From UBA6115 sp050952935 (GTDB taxonomy: Bacteria; Bacillota; Clostridia; Christensenellales; Aristaeellaceae): 64,000 nt of DNA. Below are positions 25,104 to 33,190 of the stretch, piece by piece. Within the stretch, counting starts at the first letter, position 1; the number at the start of each line of letters is the position of its first letter. Made by a program: the position numbers and the translations under genes. Below the pieces are notes generated by a model. The model did no database searches and had not been told where the DNA came from. It saw nothing but the letters and a program-made list of their open reading frames with translations. The DNA lies in contig JBMNLS010000003.1 of assembly GCA_050952935.1 (NCBI GenBank), forward strand, positions 25,040 to 89,039, given 5' to 3'.

Positions 25104-25487
25104 TTAGTCAGGTTTGCCGTGGCAAAACTCCTTGACCTCGTCGCTGCACTCACCTTTTTTGGGGCAGTCCTTCTTTTCCTCAGCAGGGCAGTCATCCCGG
25201 TTTTCCGGCTGGCAGGCTTCCTGCTCGATATCAGCCAGAGCTTCAATTTCCTTTGCCAGTTCACGCAACATCGCTCTGTCCACAAGATAGTGCATGAAAT
25301 AGCCGCGTTTTTCCCCTGTAAGCAGGCCTGCCTCCCGCATCACTTTGAGATGCTGGGATATGGTCGCTTCGGTCAGGTTCAGTTCGTTTGCCAATGCCCG
25401 AACGCAATAATTGTGCCGCAGGAGCAATTTTAAAATGTTCATCCGTGTTTCATCTGCAATGGCCTTTAGTACTTTTTGCTTGTCCAT
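25104..25487 (-). CDS. ArsR-family regulator with Cys-rich C-terminal tail
   Basis: 127 residues. The first ~90 form a winged helix: IADETRMNILKLLLRHNYCV, ALANELNLTEATISQHLKVM, REAGLLTGEKRGYFMHYLV. The tail carries five spaced cysteines (EACQPENRDDCPAEEKKDC then PKKGECSDEVKEFC) plus His, in a highly acidic/basic setting. ArsR/SmtB proteins usually derepress efflux genes when metal or thiol-reactive ligands bind Cys/His, so the tail may be a metal or metalloid sensor. It heads the operon with the ABC exporter and likely represses its own promoter, which overlaps an ATTAG/CTAAT repeat. Confidence 0.88.
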   Translation of the reverse strand: MDKQKVLKAIADETRMNILKLLLRHNYCVRALANELNLTEATISQHLKVMREAGLLTGEKRGYFMHYLVDRAMLRELAKEIEALADIEQEACQPENRDDCPAEEKKDCPKKGECSDEVKEFCHGKPD

Positions 25488-25507
25488 GACAATCCTCCAG
25501 TAAATTA

Positions 25508-25525
25508 ATTAGCTTTGCGCCTAAT
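25508..25525. promoter_or_regulatory. Candidate ArsR operator
   Basis: ATTAG (25508-25512) and CTAAT (25521-25525) form an inverted repeat around GCTTTGCGC, just downstream of the -10 of the arsR promoter. A further TAATT/ATTAG copy occurs upstream near 25561. Position over the start site suits a repressor, probably the ArsR protein itself. Confidence 0.45.
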
Positions 25526-25528
25526 CAA

Positions 25529-25557
25529 ATTATAGCGCTCAAATACGATTAAGTCAA
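25529..25557 (-). promoter_or_regulatory. Promoter of the arsR-ABC exporter operon
   Basis: On the minus strand TTGACT (25557-25552) and a perfect TATAAT (25534-25529) are separated by 17 bp. It fires away from the purine operon promoter. Confidence 0.75.
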
Positions 25558-25575
25558 TGCCTAATTAAAATCACA

Positions 25576-25619
25576 AAACACGAACATTGTATATAGAGCA
25601 AGTAAAATAGTTCGCTAAC
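25576..25619. promoter_or_regulatory. Pair of inverted PurBoxes upstream of purE
   Basis: AAACACGAACATT (25576-25588) and, inverted, ATAGTTCGCTAAC (25607-25619) each match the PurR PurBox AWWWCCGAACWWT at about 11 of 13 positions. They are 18 bp apart, close to the 16-17 bp seen for PurR sites of Bacillus subtilis. They end 3 bp before the -35 of the purine promoter. This points to PurR/PRPP control of the pur operon; purR is not in the window. Confidence 0.65.
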
Positions 25620-25622
25620 CGA

Positions 25623-25651
25623 TTGACAAAGACCGGTGGCGGCATTATCAT
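25623..25651 (+). promoter_or_regulatory. Purine operon promoter
   Basis: TTGACA (25623-25628), 17-bp spacer, TATCAT (25646-25651). Transcription should start near 25658, leaving a leader of ~115 nt that contains the self-complementary ATGGCCGGCCAT (25688-25699) and a GC-rich stem near GGGCCGCCC. No known riboswitch was recognised in it. Confidence 0.75.
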
Positions 25652-25771
25652 GAAAATGGCGGAAGATTTTCGCTTTTCCGGGCGAGAATATGGCCGGCCA
25701 TTGTACCATCAAGGAAAGGGGCTGTTCGTTTTGCGGGCCGCCCATTTGTGTTTTCAGAAGGGAGAAGCAGA

Positions 25772-26272
25772 GTGAAGAAGGTAGCGGTCATCATGGGCAG
25801 CGCCAGCGACCTGAAGGTGGCGGGCCAGGCAGCGGAAGTGCTGAAAACCTATGGCATTCCCCATGTGGTGCGGGTGACATCCGCCCATAGAACGCCCGAA
25901 GTGGTGCGGGAATTTGCCGTGTCCGCCCGGGAAAAGGGCTATGGCGTTATCATCGCGGTGGCGGGCATGGCGGCGCATTTGGCGGGGACCATCGCGGCCA
26001 ACACCACCTTGCCTGTTATCGGCGTTCCGGTGGCGTCCGGCGGCCTGGGCGGGCTGGATGCCCTGCTTGCCACCGTGCAGATGCCCTCCGGTATCCCCGT
26101 GGCCACGGTGGCGGTCAACGGGGCCAGGAACGCCGCCCACCTGGCGGCGCAGATGCTGGCGGTGGAGGATGAGGCGCTGGCGGCCAGGCTTCTTGACAGC
26201 CGGGAGCAGATGGCCCGGGACGCTGCCCAGGCTGACCGGGAAATCGCCCGGGAATATGGGGAGGATTTATGA
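25772..26272 (+). CDS. purE: 5-(carboxyamino)imidazole ribonucleotide mutase / AIR carboxylase
   Basis: 166 residues. Acts at the carboxylation step of purine synthesis, making CAIR. Motifs: MGSASDL (phosphate site), TSAHRTPE (catalytic His), AVAGMAAHLAGTIAANTTLPVIGVP. GTG 25772 follows AAGGGAG by 7 bases; the frame runs further up but without a site. No purK lies in the operon and the AGMAAHLAG variant is the one I associate with clostridial enzymes that may use CO2 directly, so a class II PurE is possible; this is inference. First gene of a ten-gene, tightly overlapping operon. Confidence 0.95.
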   Translation: MKKVAVIMGSASDLKVAGQAAEVLKTYGIPHVVRVTSAHRTPEVVREFAVSAREKGYGVIIAVAGMAAHLAGTIAANTTLPVIGVPVASGGLGGLDALLATVQMPSGIPVATVAVNGARNAAHLAAQMLAVEDEALAARLLDSREQMARDAAQADREIAREYGEDL

Positions 26273-26973
26273 AAAACCTGCCTTTGGTATATTTGGGGAA
26301 AACCAAGGATGTTTACGCCCTTGAAAACGGCAACTATCTGCTGAAGTTCAAGGACGATGTCACCGGAGAAAACGGCGTGTTTGACCCGGGCGCCAACACG
26401 GTGGGCCTGCGCATTGAAGGCATGGGCCGGCAGAATCTCAAGATGACGGCGCATTTTTTTGAGCTGCTCAAAAAAGCGGGCATCCGCACCCATTATGTGC
26501 GGGCAGATATGGAAAACGCCGCCATGGAGGTGCTGGCGGCCCAGCCCTTTGGCAAAGGTGTGGAAGTCATCTGCCGCAGGCGGGCGGTGGGCAGCTTTAT
26601 CAGGCGTTATGGGGCATATGTTGAAGATGGCGCTCCCCTGCCTGACTATGTGGAGATGACCCTCAAGGATGATGCCAAAGGGGATCCCCTGATCACCAAA
26701 GAAGCCCTGGCGGCGCTTCACATCATGAATGAAGCCCAGTATGACGCGGTGGTTGAGGAAACCAGGCGTATCACCGCCATCGTGGCCAAGGAGCTGGCAG
26801 AGCACGGGCTGGAGCTTTATGACATCAAGTATGAGTTTGGCCGGGTGACGGATGGCGTGGTGCTGATCGATGAGATTTCCGCCGGCAACATGCGCGCCAG
26901 GGAAAATGGCCTGAATGTGGAAGCCCTGGAGCTTGCCGCGCGCATCCTGGGCGGGGAGGCTGACCATGCCTGA
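26269..26973 (+). CDS. purC: Phosphoribosylaminoimidazole-succinocarboxamide synthase
   Basis: 234 residues, normal for the family. Joins CAIR and aspartate with ATP to form SAICAR. Seen: LVYLGKTKDVYALENGNYLL, KFKDDVTGENGVFDPGANTV, EVICRRRAVGSFIRRYG, and DIKYEFGRVTDGVVLIDEIS with the family LIDEISP-like end. It starts in an ATGA overlap with purE and ends 8 bases inside purF, so translation is coupled on both sides. Confidence 0.95.
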   Translation: MKNLPLVYLGKTKDVYALENGNYLLKFKDDVTGENGVFDPGANTVGLRIEGMGRQNLKMTAHFFELLKKAGIRTHYVRADMENAAMEVLAAQPFGKGVEVICRRRAVGSFIRRYGAYVEDGAPLPDYVEMTLKDDAKGDPLITKEALAALHIMNEAQYDAVVEETRRITAIVAKELAEHGLELYDIKYEFGRVTDGVVLIDEISAGNMRARENGLNVEALELAARILGGEADHA

Positions 26974-28405
26974 GTTTCATGAGGAATGCGGCATCCTGGG
27001 GGTGTTCAGCCCCACCATCCGGGATGTGGCCCAGGACGCTTACCTGGGTTTGTGCGCGCTTCAGCACCGGGGTCAGGAAAGCTGCGGCATCGCCATCAAC
27101 GATGAGGGGCTTTTCCGCCTGCATACCGACCTGGGCCTGGTGAGCGAGGTGATGAACGCCCAGGTGCTCTCAGCCCTGGGCGAGGGCAGCATGGCGGTGG
27201 GCCATGTGCGCTATGGCGCCGATGGCGAACGCGGGCGCATGAACACCCAGCCCATCGTGGTGTCCCACCGCAAAGGCCGTCTGGCGCTGGCCAACAACGG
27301 CAGCCTGGTCAACTACAGCGTTTTGCGGGATCAGTTTGAGGATGAGGGATTCATCTTCCACACCACCAGCGACGCGGAGGTCATCTCCTGCGTGATCACC
27401 CGGGCGCGGCTGGGCTCCCACTCCACGGAGGAAGCCATCAGCCGCTCTATGGAGATGCTGCTGGGCAGTTATACCATGGTGGTGATGTCCCCCCAGAAGC
27501 TTATCGCCGTGCGGGGGCCCATGGGGCTCAGGCCCCTGTGCATTGGCAGGAAGGAGGACGGCACCTGGATCGTGGCGTCCGAATCCTGCGCGCTGGATGT
27601 GATGGGCGCGCGCTTTGTGCGGGATATCGACCCGGGGGAAATCGTGGTGTTTGATCGGGAGGGCATGCGCTCTGACCGCAGCCACTGCAAGGACGCCAAG
27701 CAAAGCCTGTGCGTGTTTGAATATATCTATTTCGCCAGGCCCGACTCGGTGATAGATGGCGTGAGCGTGCATGAGGCCCGGGTGCGGGCGGGAGCCTTCC
27801 TGGCCCAGGAGCACCCAGTGGAGGCGGATTTGGTGGTGGGGGTGCCGGATTCCGGCATTGACGGGGCCATTGGCTTTTCCCGTGGATCGGGCATCCCCTA
27901 TGGCCTGGGGTTTATCAAAAGCAAGTATATCGGCCGCACCTTTATTAACCCCGGTCAGGGCGCCCGCAAAGCGGGGGTGCACATCAAGCTGAACCCCCTG
28001 GCGGCGGTGGTAGGCGGCAAACGCGTCGTGCTGGTAGATGATTCCATCGTCCGGGGCACCACCAGCAAGGAAATCGTCCGATTGCTTAGAAAAGCCGGGG
28101 CTACGGAAGTGCACATGCGGGTGACCTCGCCGCCTTTCATGCACCCCTGCTACTATGGCACGGACATCAAGTCAAAGGAAAGCCTCATCGCCTGCCAGCA
28201 CAGCCTGGAGGAGATACGCGGGATCATCGGCGCTGACAGCCTGGGCTATCTGAGCCTGAAAAATGTGAGAAAAATCGCGGCGCCCATTGAGGAAACACGG
28301 TTTTGTACCGCCTGCTTCAATGGAGAATATCCCACCCAGGCCCCCCAGGCCAGCCAACGGGAGAAATACACCAAACGCCTTTTGCGCGTGGGAGAGATGG
28401 TATGA
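26966..28405 (+). CDS. purF: Amidophosphoribosyltransferase
   Basis: 479 residues. Catalyses the first committed step, PRPP plus glutamine to phosphoribosylamine. The N-terminal nucleophile Cys is at residue 8 (MPEFHEECGILGVF), so a seven-residue propeptide must be removed. The glutaminase domain has ALQHRGQESCGIA and VGHVRYGADG. The PRTase domain has the PRPP loop VVLVDDSIVRGTT. Cysteines in the C-terminal part (HPCYYGTDI, FCTACFNGEYP) match those that hold a [4Fe-4S] cluster in Bacillus-type PurF. ATG 26966 overlaps purC by 8 bases. Confidence 0.95.
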   Translation: MPEFHEECGILGVFSPTIRDVAQDAYLGLCALQHRGQESCGIAINDEGLFRLHTDLGLVSEVMNAQVLSALGEGSMAVGHVRYGADGERGRMNTQPIVVSHRKGRLALANNGSLVNYSVLRDQFEDEGFIFHTTSDAEVISCVITRARLGSHSTEEAISRSMEMLLGSYTMVVMSPQKLIAVRGPMGLRPLCIGRKEDGTWIVASESCALDVMGARFVRDIDPGEIVVFDREGMRSDRSHCKDAKQSLCVFEYIYFARPDSVIDGVSVHEARVRAGAFLAQEHPVEADLVVGVPDSGIDGAIGFSRGSGIPYGLGFIKSKYIGRTFINPGQGARKAGVHIKLNPLAAVVGGKRVVLVDDSIVRGTTSKEIVRLLRKAGATEVHMRVTSPPFMHPCYYGTDIKSKESLIACQHSLEEIRGIIGADSLGYLSLKNVRKIAAPIEETRFCTACFNGEYPTQAPQASQREKYTKRLLRVGEMV

Positions 28406-29439
28406 AAAGCGACAGCGCACGGTATAAGGACGCGGGGGTGGACATCAACGCCGGTTACAGGGCGGTGGAGCTGATGAAGGAAAGCGTAGCCCGCACGATG
28501 AGGCCGGGGGTGGTTTCCGGCCTTGGCGGTTTTGGCGGACTGTTTGCGCCCGATCTTTCAGGGATGACAAGGCCCGTGCTGGTTTCAGGCACGGACGGCG
28601 TGGGCACAAAGCTCAAAATCGCCTTTTTGATGGACAAGCATGACACCATCGGCATCGACTGTGTGGCCATGTGCGTCAATGACGTAATCTGCGCCGGGGC
28701 TGCGCCGCTGTTTTTCCTGGACTATATCGCCGTGGGCAAAAACGTGCCGGAAAAGGTGGCGAGCATCGTCTCCGGCGTGGCGGAAGGCTGTGTGCAGGCG
28801 GGCTGCGCCCTGATTGGCGGAGAAACGGCGGAGATGCCCGGTTTTTACCATCCCGATGAGTACGACCTGGCGGGCTTTGCTGTGGGGCTGGTGGACGCGC
28901 CCAGGATTCTTGACAAGGAAAATGTGCGAGCCGGGGATGTGCTGATAGGGCTTCCCTCAAGCGGGCTCCATTCCAATGGCTTTTCTCTGGTCAGAAAGGT
29001 GCTGGATGTGGAAAACGCGGACTTGGAAAGCCCCCATGAAGCCCTGGGCGGACAGCCTCTGGGGGCGACGCTTCTGACCCCCACCCGCATCTATGTAAAG
29101 CCTGTGCTGGCGGCGATAAAAGCGGCCCGGGTCAAAAGCGTCGCCCACATCACCGGCGGCGGCTTTTATGAAAACCTGCCCCGCTGCCTGCCGGAGGGAA
29201 TGACGGCGGCGATCGACAAAAAATCCCTGCCCCGCCCCGCCATATTTGACCTGATTCAGCAAGAAGGCGCCATCCTCGAAAAGGAAATGTTTTCCACCTT
29301 CAACATGGGGGTGGGCATGTGCCTGATGGTGGCGGCGGAGGACGCTGACAAAGCCCTGGCGGCGCTTAAGAACGCCGGTGAAGCCGCCTTTGTGATGGGC
29401 GAGGTTAAGCCTGGGGATGAAGGGGTTGTGATGTGCTGA
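28402..29439 (+). CDS. purM: Phosphoribosylformylglycinamidine cyclo-ligase
   Basis: 345 residues. Converts FGAM to AIR with ATP. Motifs: YKDAGVDINAGYRAVELMK, LVSGTDGVGTKLKIAFLMDK, CALIGGETAEMPGFY, GLPSSGLHSNGFSLVRKV and AHITGGGFYENLPRCLP. ATG 28402 overlaps the purF stop (ATGA). In this operon PurM and PurL, which are homologous ATP-binding enzymes, lie four genes apart. Confidence 0.95.
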   Translation: MKSDSARYKDAGVDINAGYRAVELMKESVARTMRPGVVSGLGGFGGLFAPDLSGMTRPVLVSGTDGVGTKLKIAFLMDKHDTIGIDCVAMCVNDVICAGAAPLFFLDYIAVGKNVPEKVASIVSGVAEGCVQAGCALIGGETAEMPGFYHPDEYDLAGFAVGLVDAPRILDKENVRAGDVLIGLPSSGLHSNGFSLVRKVLDVENADLESPHEALGGQPLGATLLTPTRIYVKPVLAAIKAARVKSVAHITGGGFYENLPRCLPEGMTAAIDKKSLPRPAIFDLIQQEGAILEKEMFSTFNMGVGMCLMVAAEDADKALAALKNAGEAAFVMGEVKPGDEGVVMC

Positions 29440-30047
29440 ATCCGGTGCGTGTGGGCGTTCTGGTTTCAGGCGGCGGCAGCAACCTGCAGGCAATGCTTGA
29501 CGCCCAGAAAGCGGGCAGCCTCAAAAGCGGCCACATTGCCCTGGTTATCAGCGATAAGCTGTCCGCCTATGCCCTCACCCGAGCGACAGAGGCGGGGGTG
29601 CCCGCCCTTGCCCTTGATAAGAAGGCCCTGGGGCTGGAGGGGCTGGAGCGGGAGATCGCCCAGGCGCTTGCAGCCCATGGGATAGAACTCATTGTGCTGG
29701 CGGGCTTTCTCACCATTTTAAGCCCGGACTTCACCCGCGCTTACGCGGGCCGCATCATCAACGTTCACCCCTCCCTGATCCCCGCTTTTTGCGGCAAAGG
29801 CTTTTATGGCCTGAAGGTGCATGAGGCGGCGCTGGCCCGGGGGGTGAAAATCACCGGGGCCACGGTTCACTTTGTGGATGAGGTGCCGGATGGCGGTCCC
29901 ATCATCCTGCAAAAAGCGGTGCGGGTGCTGCCGGGAGACAGCCCCGAAACCCTCCAGCGCCGGGTGATGGAAGAGGCAGAGTGGGTGATTCTGCCCCAGG
30001 CGGTGGAACAGATATGCCAGGAAAGGATTAACCATGTATCAGAATAA
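29433..30047 (+). CDS. purN: Phosphoribosylglycinamide formyltransferase (folate-dependent)
   Basis: 204 residues. Transfers formyl from 10-formyl-THF to GAR. Seen: VLVSGGGSNLQAML (phosphate loop), INVHPSLIPAFCGKGFYG with the catalytic Asn-His pair, and GATVHFVDEVPDGGPIILQ with the family Asp. GTG 29433 is the start, set by AAGGGG upstream and a short overlap with purM. The Cys in PAFCGKG replaces the more common PAFPG or PAFKG and is a common variation. Confidence 0.93.
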   Translation: MLNPVRVGVLVSGGGSNLQAMLDAQKAGSLKSGHIALVISDKLSAYALTRATEAGVPALALDKKALGLEGLEREIAQALAAHGIELIVLAGFLTILSPDFTRAYAGRIINVHPSLIPAFCGKGFYGLKVHEAALARGVKITGATVHFVDEVPDGGPIILQKAVRVLPGDSPETLQRRVMEEAEWVILPQAVEQICQERINHVSE

Positions 30048-30723
30048 ACGCTATGAACTGCCGGAGCTTTTAAAGGCCAACGCCTATCCGGGCCGGGGCA
30101 TCCTGATGGGGATGACGCCGGATGGCAGGATATTGGCGGGCTACTTCATCATGGGCCGCAGCCAGAACTCCCGCAACCGGGTGTTTATCCGGGAGGGGAA
30201 AGAGCTCCTGATCAGGCCCTATGATGAAGCCCTGGTGGCCGACCCTTCCCTGATTATTTATCGGCCTGTCCGGGAATATGGGGATCAGCTGATCGTCACC
30301 AACGGCGACCAGACGGATACCATTTGCGAAGCCTTGTCCCAGGGCGGCAGCTTTGAAAGCGCCTTGCGCAAACGCACGTTTGAGCCGGACGCCCCCAACT
30401 TCACCCCCCGGATTTCAGGCCTCATGAATATAAATAATGGAGATTTTAAGCTATCCATCCTGCGGGCATCCGATGCACGGGGCAGCGCCTGCGACCGGTT
30501 GTTTTATGAATACGCGGCCCTGCCGGGCCTGGGCCGCTTCATCCACACCTATCAGGCGGATGGGAACCCCCTGCCTTCTTTCTATGGGGAACCGGCGCAG
30601 ATCGACATTCCGGATGATGTGGACGCCTTTGGTGAGGCCATCTGGCAGGCCCTTCACCCGGACAACAAGATCGCCCTGTATCTGCGGGTGGCAGATCAGG
30701 TTACCCTCTTCAACCGCTATTAA
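30034..30723 (+). CDS. purO: IMP cyclohydrolase, PurO type
   Basis: 229 residues. Closes the ring of FAICAR to give IMP, the last step. This is not the PurH N-terminal domain but the unrelated PurO/IMP_cyclohyd fold, first known from archaea: YPGRGILMGMTPDGRILAGY, FIMGRSQNSRNRVFI, RPVREYGDQLIVTNGDQTDT, PNFTPRISGLMNI. It overlaps purN by 14 bases and is followed 12 bp later by a lone AICAR transformylase, so the two proteins together replace the usual bifunctional PurH. Confidence 0.85.
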   Translation: MYQNKRYELPELLKANAYPGRGILMGMTPDGRILAGYFIMGRSQNSRNRVFIREGKELLIRPYDEALVADPSLIIYRPVREYGDQLIVTNGDQTDTICEALSQGGSFESALRKRTFEPDAPNFTPRISGLMNINNGDFKLSILRASDARGSACDRLFYEYAALPGLGRFIHTYQADGNPLPSFYGEPAQIDIPDDVDAFGEAIWQALHPDNKIALYLRVADQVTLFNRY

Positions 30724-30735
30724 AAGGAGAGTGCC

Positions 30736-31920
30736 ATGCAGGAACTGACGTTGAAATACGGCTGCAACCCCAACCAGACCCCGGCCAAGCTGCTGATGCG
30801 AAACGGGCGGGACTTGCCGATCCAGGTGCTCAACGGCGCCCCCGGCTATATCAACTTTCTGGATGCCCTCAACGCCTGGCAGCTGGTGCGGCAGCTTCAG
30901 GGGGCCGCGGGCCTGCCCGCCGCCGCCTCCTTTAAGCATGTAAGCCCGGCCGGCGCCGCGGTGGGGCTCCCGCTTTCACCCGCGCTTAAAAAGGCTTGCT
31001 TTGTGGAGGATATTCCGGGGCTGGACGATTCGCCCCTGGCCTCAGCCTATGCCCGGGCCCGGGGGGCCGACAGGCTGTGCTCCTTTGGGGATTTTATCGC
31101 GCTTAGCGATGTTTGCGACCTGATTACCGCCAGGGTCATCGCCCGGGAGGTGTCTGACGGCATCATCGCGCCGGGCTATGCCCCTGAGGCGCTGGAGGTG
31201 CTCCGCGGCAAGCGGGGCGGCAAATACAGCGTTATCCAAATTGATCCTGACTATGAGCCGGAGGCGGTGGAGCGCCGCCAGGTTTTTGGCATCACCCTGG
31301 AGCAGGGCTTTAACAGCGCGGTCATTGACCGGGCGCTGCTTGGCAACATCGTCACCGCCAACAAGGCCCTGCCCGAATCCGCCGTCCGTGACCTTTTGGT
31401 GGCGCTGATCACCCTGAAATACACCCAGTCCAATTCCGTCTGCTTCGCTTTTGACGGGCAGGCAGTGGGTGTGGGGGCGGGGCAGCAGTCCCGGGTGCAC
31501 TGCACCAGGCTGGCCGGCGACAAGGCGGATTTATGGCTGCTTCGCCAGCATGAGAAGACCCTGGCCTTACCTTGGAAAGAAGGCATCGCCCGCCCCGCCC
31601 GTGACAATGCGGTAGATGCCTACCTCTCCCCCCGCGCCAAGGAATATCTCGGCGATGGCAAGTGGCAATCCGCCTTCACCCGGGAGCCGGACTGGCTGAC
31701 CGAAGACGAAAAACGGGCGCATCTAACAAGCTGCCGGGGGCTTGCCCTGGGCAGCGATGCCTTCTTCCCCTTTGATGACAGCGTCATCCGGGCCCATGAA
31801 AGCGGGGTCAGCTTTGTGGCCCAGCCAGGCGGGTCGGTGAGGGACAGCGAGGTCATCAGCCGCTGCGACGCTTACGGCATGGTGATGGCGTTTACCGACC
31901 TGCGCCTGTTCCACCACTGA
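30736..31920 (+). CDS. purV: AICAR transformylase (stand-alone PurH C-terminal domain)
   Basis: 394 residues. Formylates AICAR to FAICAR. Only the transformylase part of PurH is present: LKYGCNPNQTPAKLL, FKHVSPAGAAVG with the catalytic Lys-His pair, LKYTQSNSVCFAFDGQAVGVGAGQQSRVHC, and SDAFFPFDDSVIRAHESGV near the end. The IMP-cyclohydrolase half is missing and is supplied by the preceding purO gene. AAAGGAGA precedes ATG 30736. The symbol purV has been used for this split form. Confidence 0.88.
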   Translation: MQELTLKYGCNPNQTPAKLLMRNGRDLPIQVLNGAPGYINFLDALNAWQLVRQLQGAAGLPAAASFKHVSPAGAAVGLPLSPALKKACFVEDIPGLDDSPLASAYARARGADRLCSFGDFIALSDVCDLITARVIAREVSDGIIAPGYAPEALEVLRGKRGGKYSVIQIDPDYEPEAVERRQVFGITLEQGFNSAVIDRALLGNIVTANKALPESAVRDLLVALITLKYTQSNSVCFAFDGQAVGVGAGQQSRVHCTRLAGDKADLWLLRQHEKTLALPWKEGIARPARDNAVDAYLSPRAKEYLGDGKWQSAFTREPDWLTEDEKRAHLTSCRGLALGSDAFFPFDDSVIRAHESGVSFVAQPGGSVRDSEVISRCDAYGMVMAFTDLRLFHH

Positions 31921-31932
31921 GGAGAACACTTA

Positions 31933-33189
31933 ATGAAAGTATTGGTGATAGGTTCCGGCGGGCGGGAGCACGCGGTGGTCAGGAAAATCGCTGAAAGCCC
32001 CCTGGCGGAAAAGATATACGCCCTTCCCGGCAACCCCGGGATGAAAGAGGCGGAATGCATCCCCGGAAGCGTGATGGATATCCCCGGCGTGGTGAAGGCT
32101 GCCAAAGATTATCAGATTGATTTTGCCGTGGTGACGCCGGACGATCCCCTGGCGGCGGGCATGGTGGATGCCCTGGAGGCGGCGGGCATCCGCTGTTTCG
32201 GGCCTGATAAAAAGGCGGCTGAGATCGAGTCCAGCAAGGTGTTTTCCAAAAACCTGATGAAAAAACACCACATCCCCACCGCGGGCTATGCGGTTTTTAC
32301 TGAGCTTGAGGAGGCCCTTTCCCATGTGAAAAACCATCCCCTGCCCCTGGTGGTGAAGGCGGATGGCCTGGCAAAGGGCAAGGGCGTGATGATCGCCGAA
32401 ACGCTTGAGCAGGCGGAACAAGCGCTTCGGGACATGCTGATAGGCCAGATATTTGGACAAAGCGGCAGCCGGGTGATCGTGGAGGAATACCTCACCGGGC
32501 CTGAGGTATCTGTCTTGACCTTGGTGGATGGCGAGCGGGTGGTTCCCCTGCTGTCCGCCATGGATCACAAGCGCGCCCTGGCGGGGGACAAAGGGCCCAA
32601 TACCGGGGGCATGGGGGCGGTGGCGCCCAACCCCTTTTACACCGATGAGGTGGCCCGGCGCGCCATGAATGAGATTTTTCTTCCCACGGTGCGGGCCATG
32701 GCCAAGGAAGGCCGGCCGTTTAAGGGCTGTCTGTTCTTTGGGCTGATGCTGACGGCGGAGGGCCCCAAGGTGCTGGAATACAACGCCCGCCTGGGCGATC
32801 CGGAAACCCAGGCCGTGCTGCCTCTGTTAGAGGGGGATTTGCTTTCCGGCATGCTGGCGGTGCGGGAGGGCAATTTATCAGAAAGCCACCTGCCCTTTAG
32901 ACCAGGCCACGCCTGCTGCGTGGTGCTGGCCTCCGGCGGCTACCCGGGGCAGTTTGAGACGGGCTTTGCCATTCGGATGAAGGGGGAGCCGGAGGCCCAG
33001 GTGTATTACGCTGGGGTGGCAGAGAAAAACGGCGCGCTGGTGACGGCCGGCGGGCGCGTGATGAGCCTGACTGCCTGCGGGGACAGCCTGCGGGAAGCGG
33101 TGGACAAGGCCTATGCGGCCACGGAGTTGGTGCATTTTGACAGGATGATGGTCCGGCCTGATATCGGGGCCCGGGCGCTGGAGGCATAA
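31933..33189 (+). CDS. purD: Phosphoribosylamine-glycine ligase (GAR synthetase)
   Basis: 418 residues, standard length. ATP-grasp enzyme joining glycine to phosphoribosylamine. Motifs: MKVLVIGSGGREHAVVRKI, YALPGNPGM, VTPDDPLAAGMVDAL, LPLVVKADGLAKGKGVMIA, ALAGDKGPNTGGMGAVAPNP, YNARLGDPETQAVLPLL. GGAG sits 9 bases before ATG 31933. It is 12 bp after purV and 1 bp before purL. VTPDDPL replaces the more common GPE(A/D)PL at the glycine side, a clostridial variant I have seen in related proteins. Confidence 0.95.
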   Translation: MKVLVIGSGGREHAVVRKIAESPLAEKIYALPGNPGMKEAECIPGSVMDIPGVVKAAKDYQIDFAVVTPDDPLAAGMVDALEAAGIRCFGPDKKAAEIESSKVFSKNLMKKHHIPTAGYAVFTELEEALSHVKNHPLPLVVKADGLAKGKGVMIAETLEQAEQALRDMLIGQIFGQSGSRVIVEEYLTGPEVSVLTLVDGERVVPLLSAMDHKRALAGDKGPNTGGMGAVAPNPFYTDEVARRAMNEIFLPTVRAMAKEGRPFKGCLFFGLMLTAEGPKVLEYNARLGDPETQAVLPLLEGDLLSGMLAVREGNLSESHLPFRPGHACCVVLASGGYPGQFETGFAIRMKGEPEAQVYYAGVAEKNGALVTAGGRVMSLTACGDSLREAVDKAYAATELVHFDRMMVRPDIGARALEA

Positions 33190-33190
33190 G

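Noticed and set aside
25652..25771. ZTP (pfl) riboswitch in the purE leader
   Set aside because: GGCGGAAG, CCGGGCGA and GGGCCGCCC recall its parts, but the promoter places the start after the needed 5' helix and the CCGCC-GGGC hairpin is not formed.
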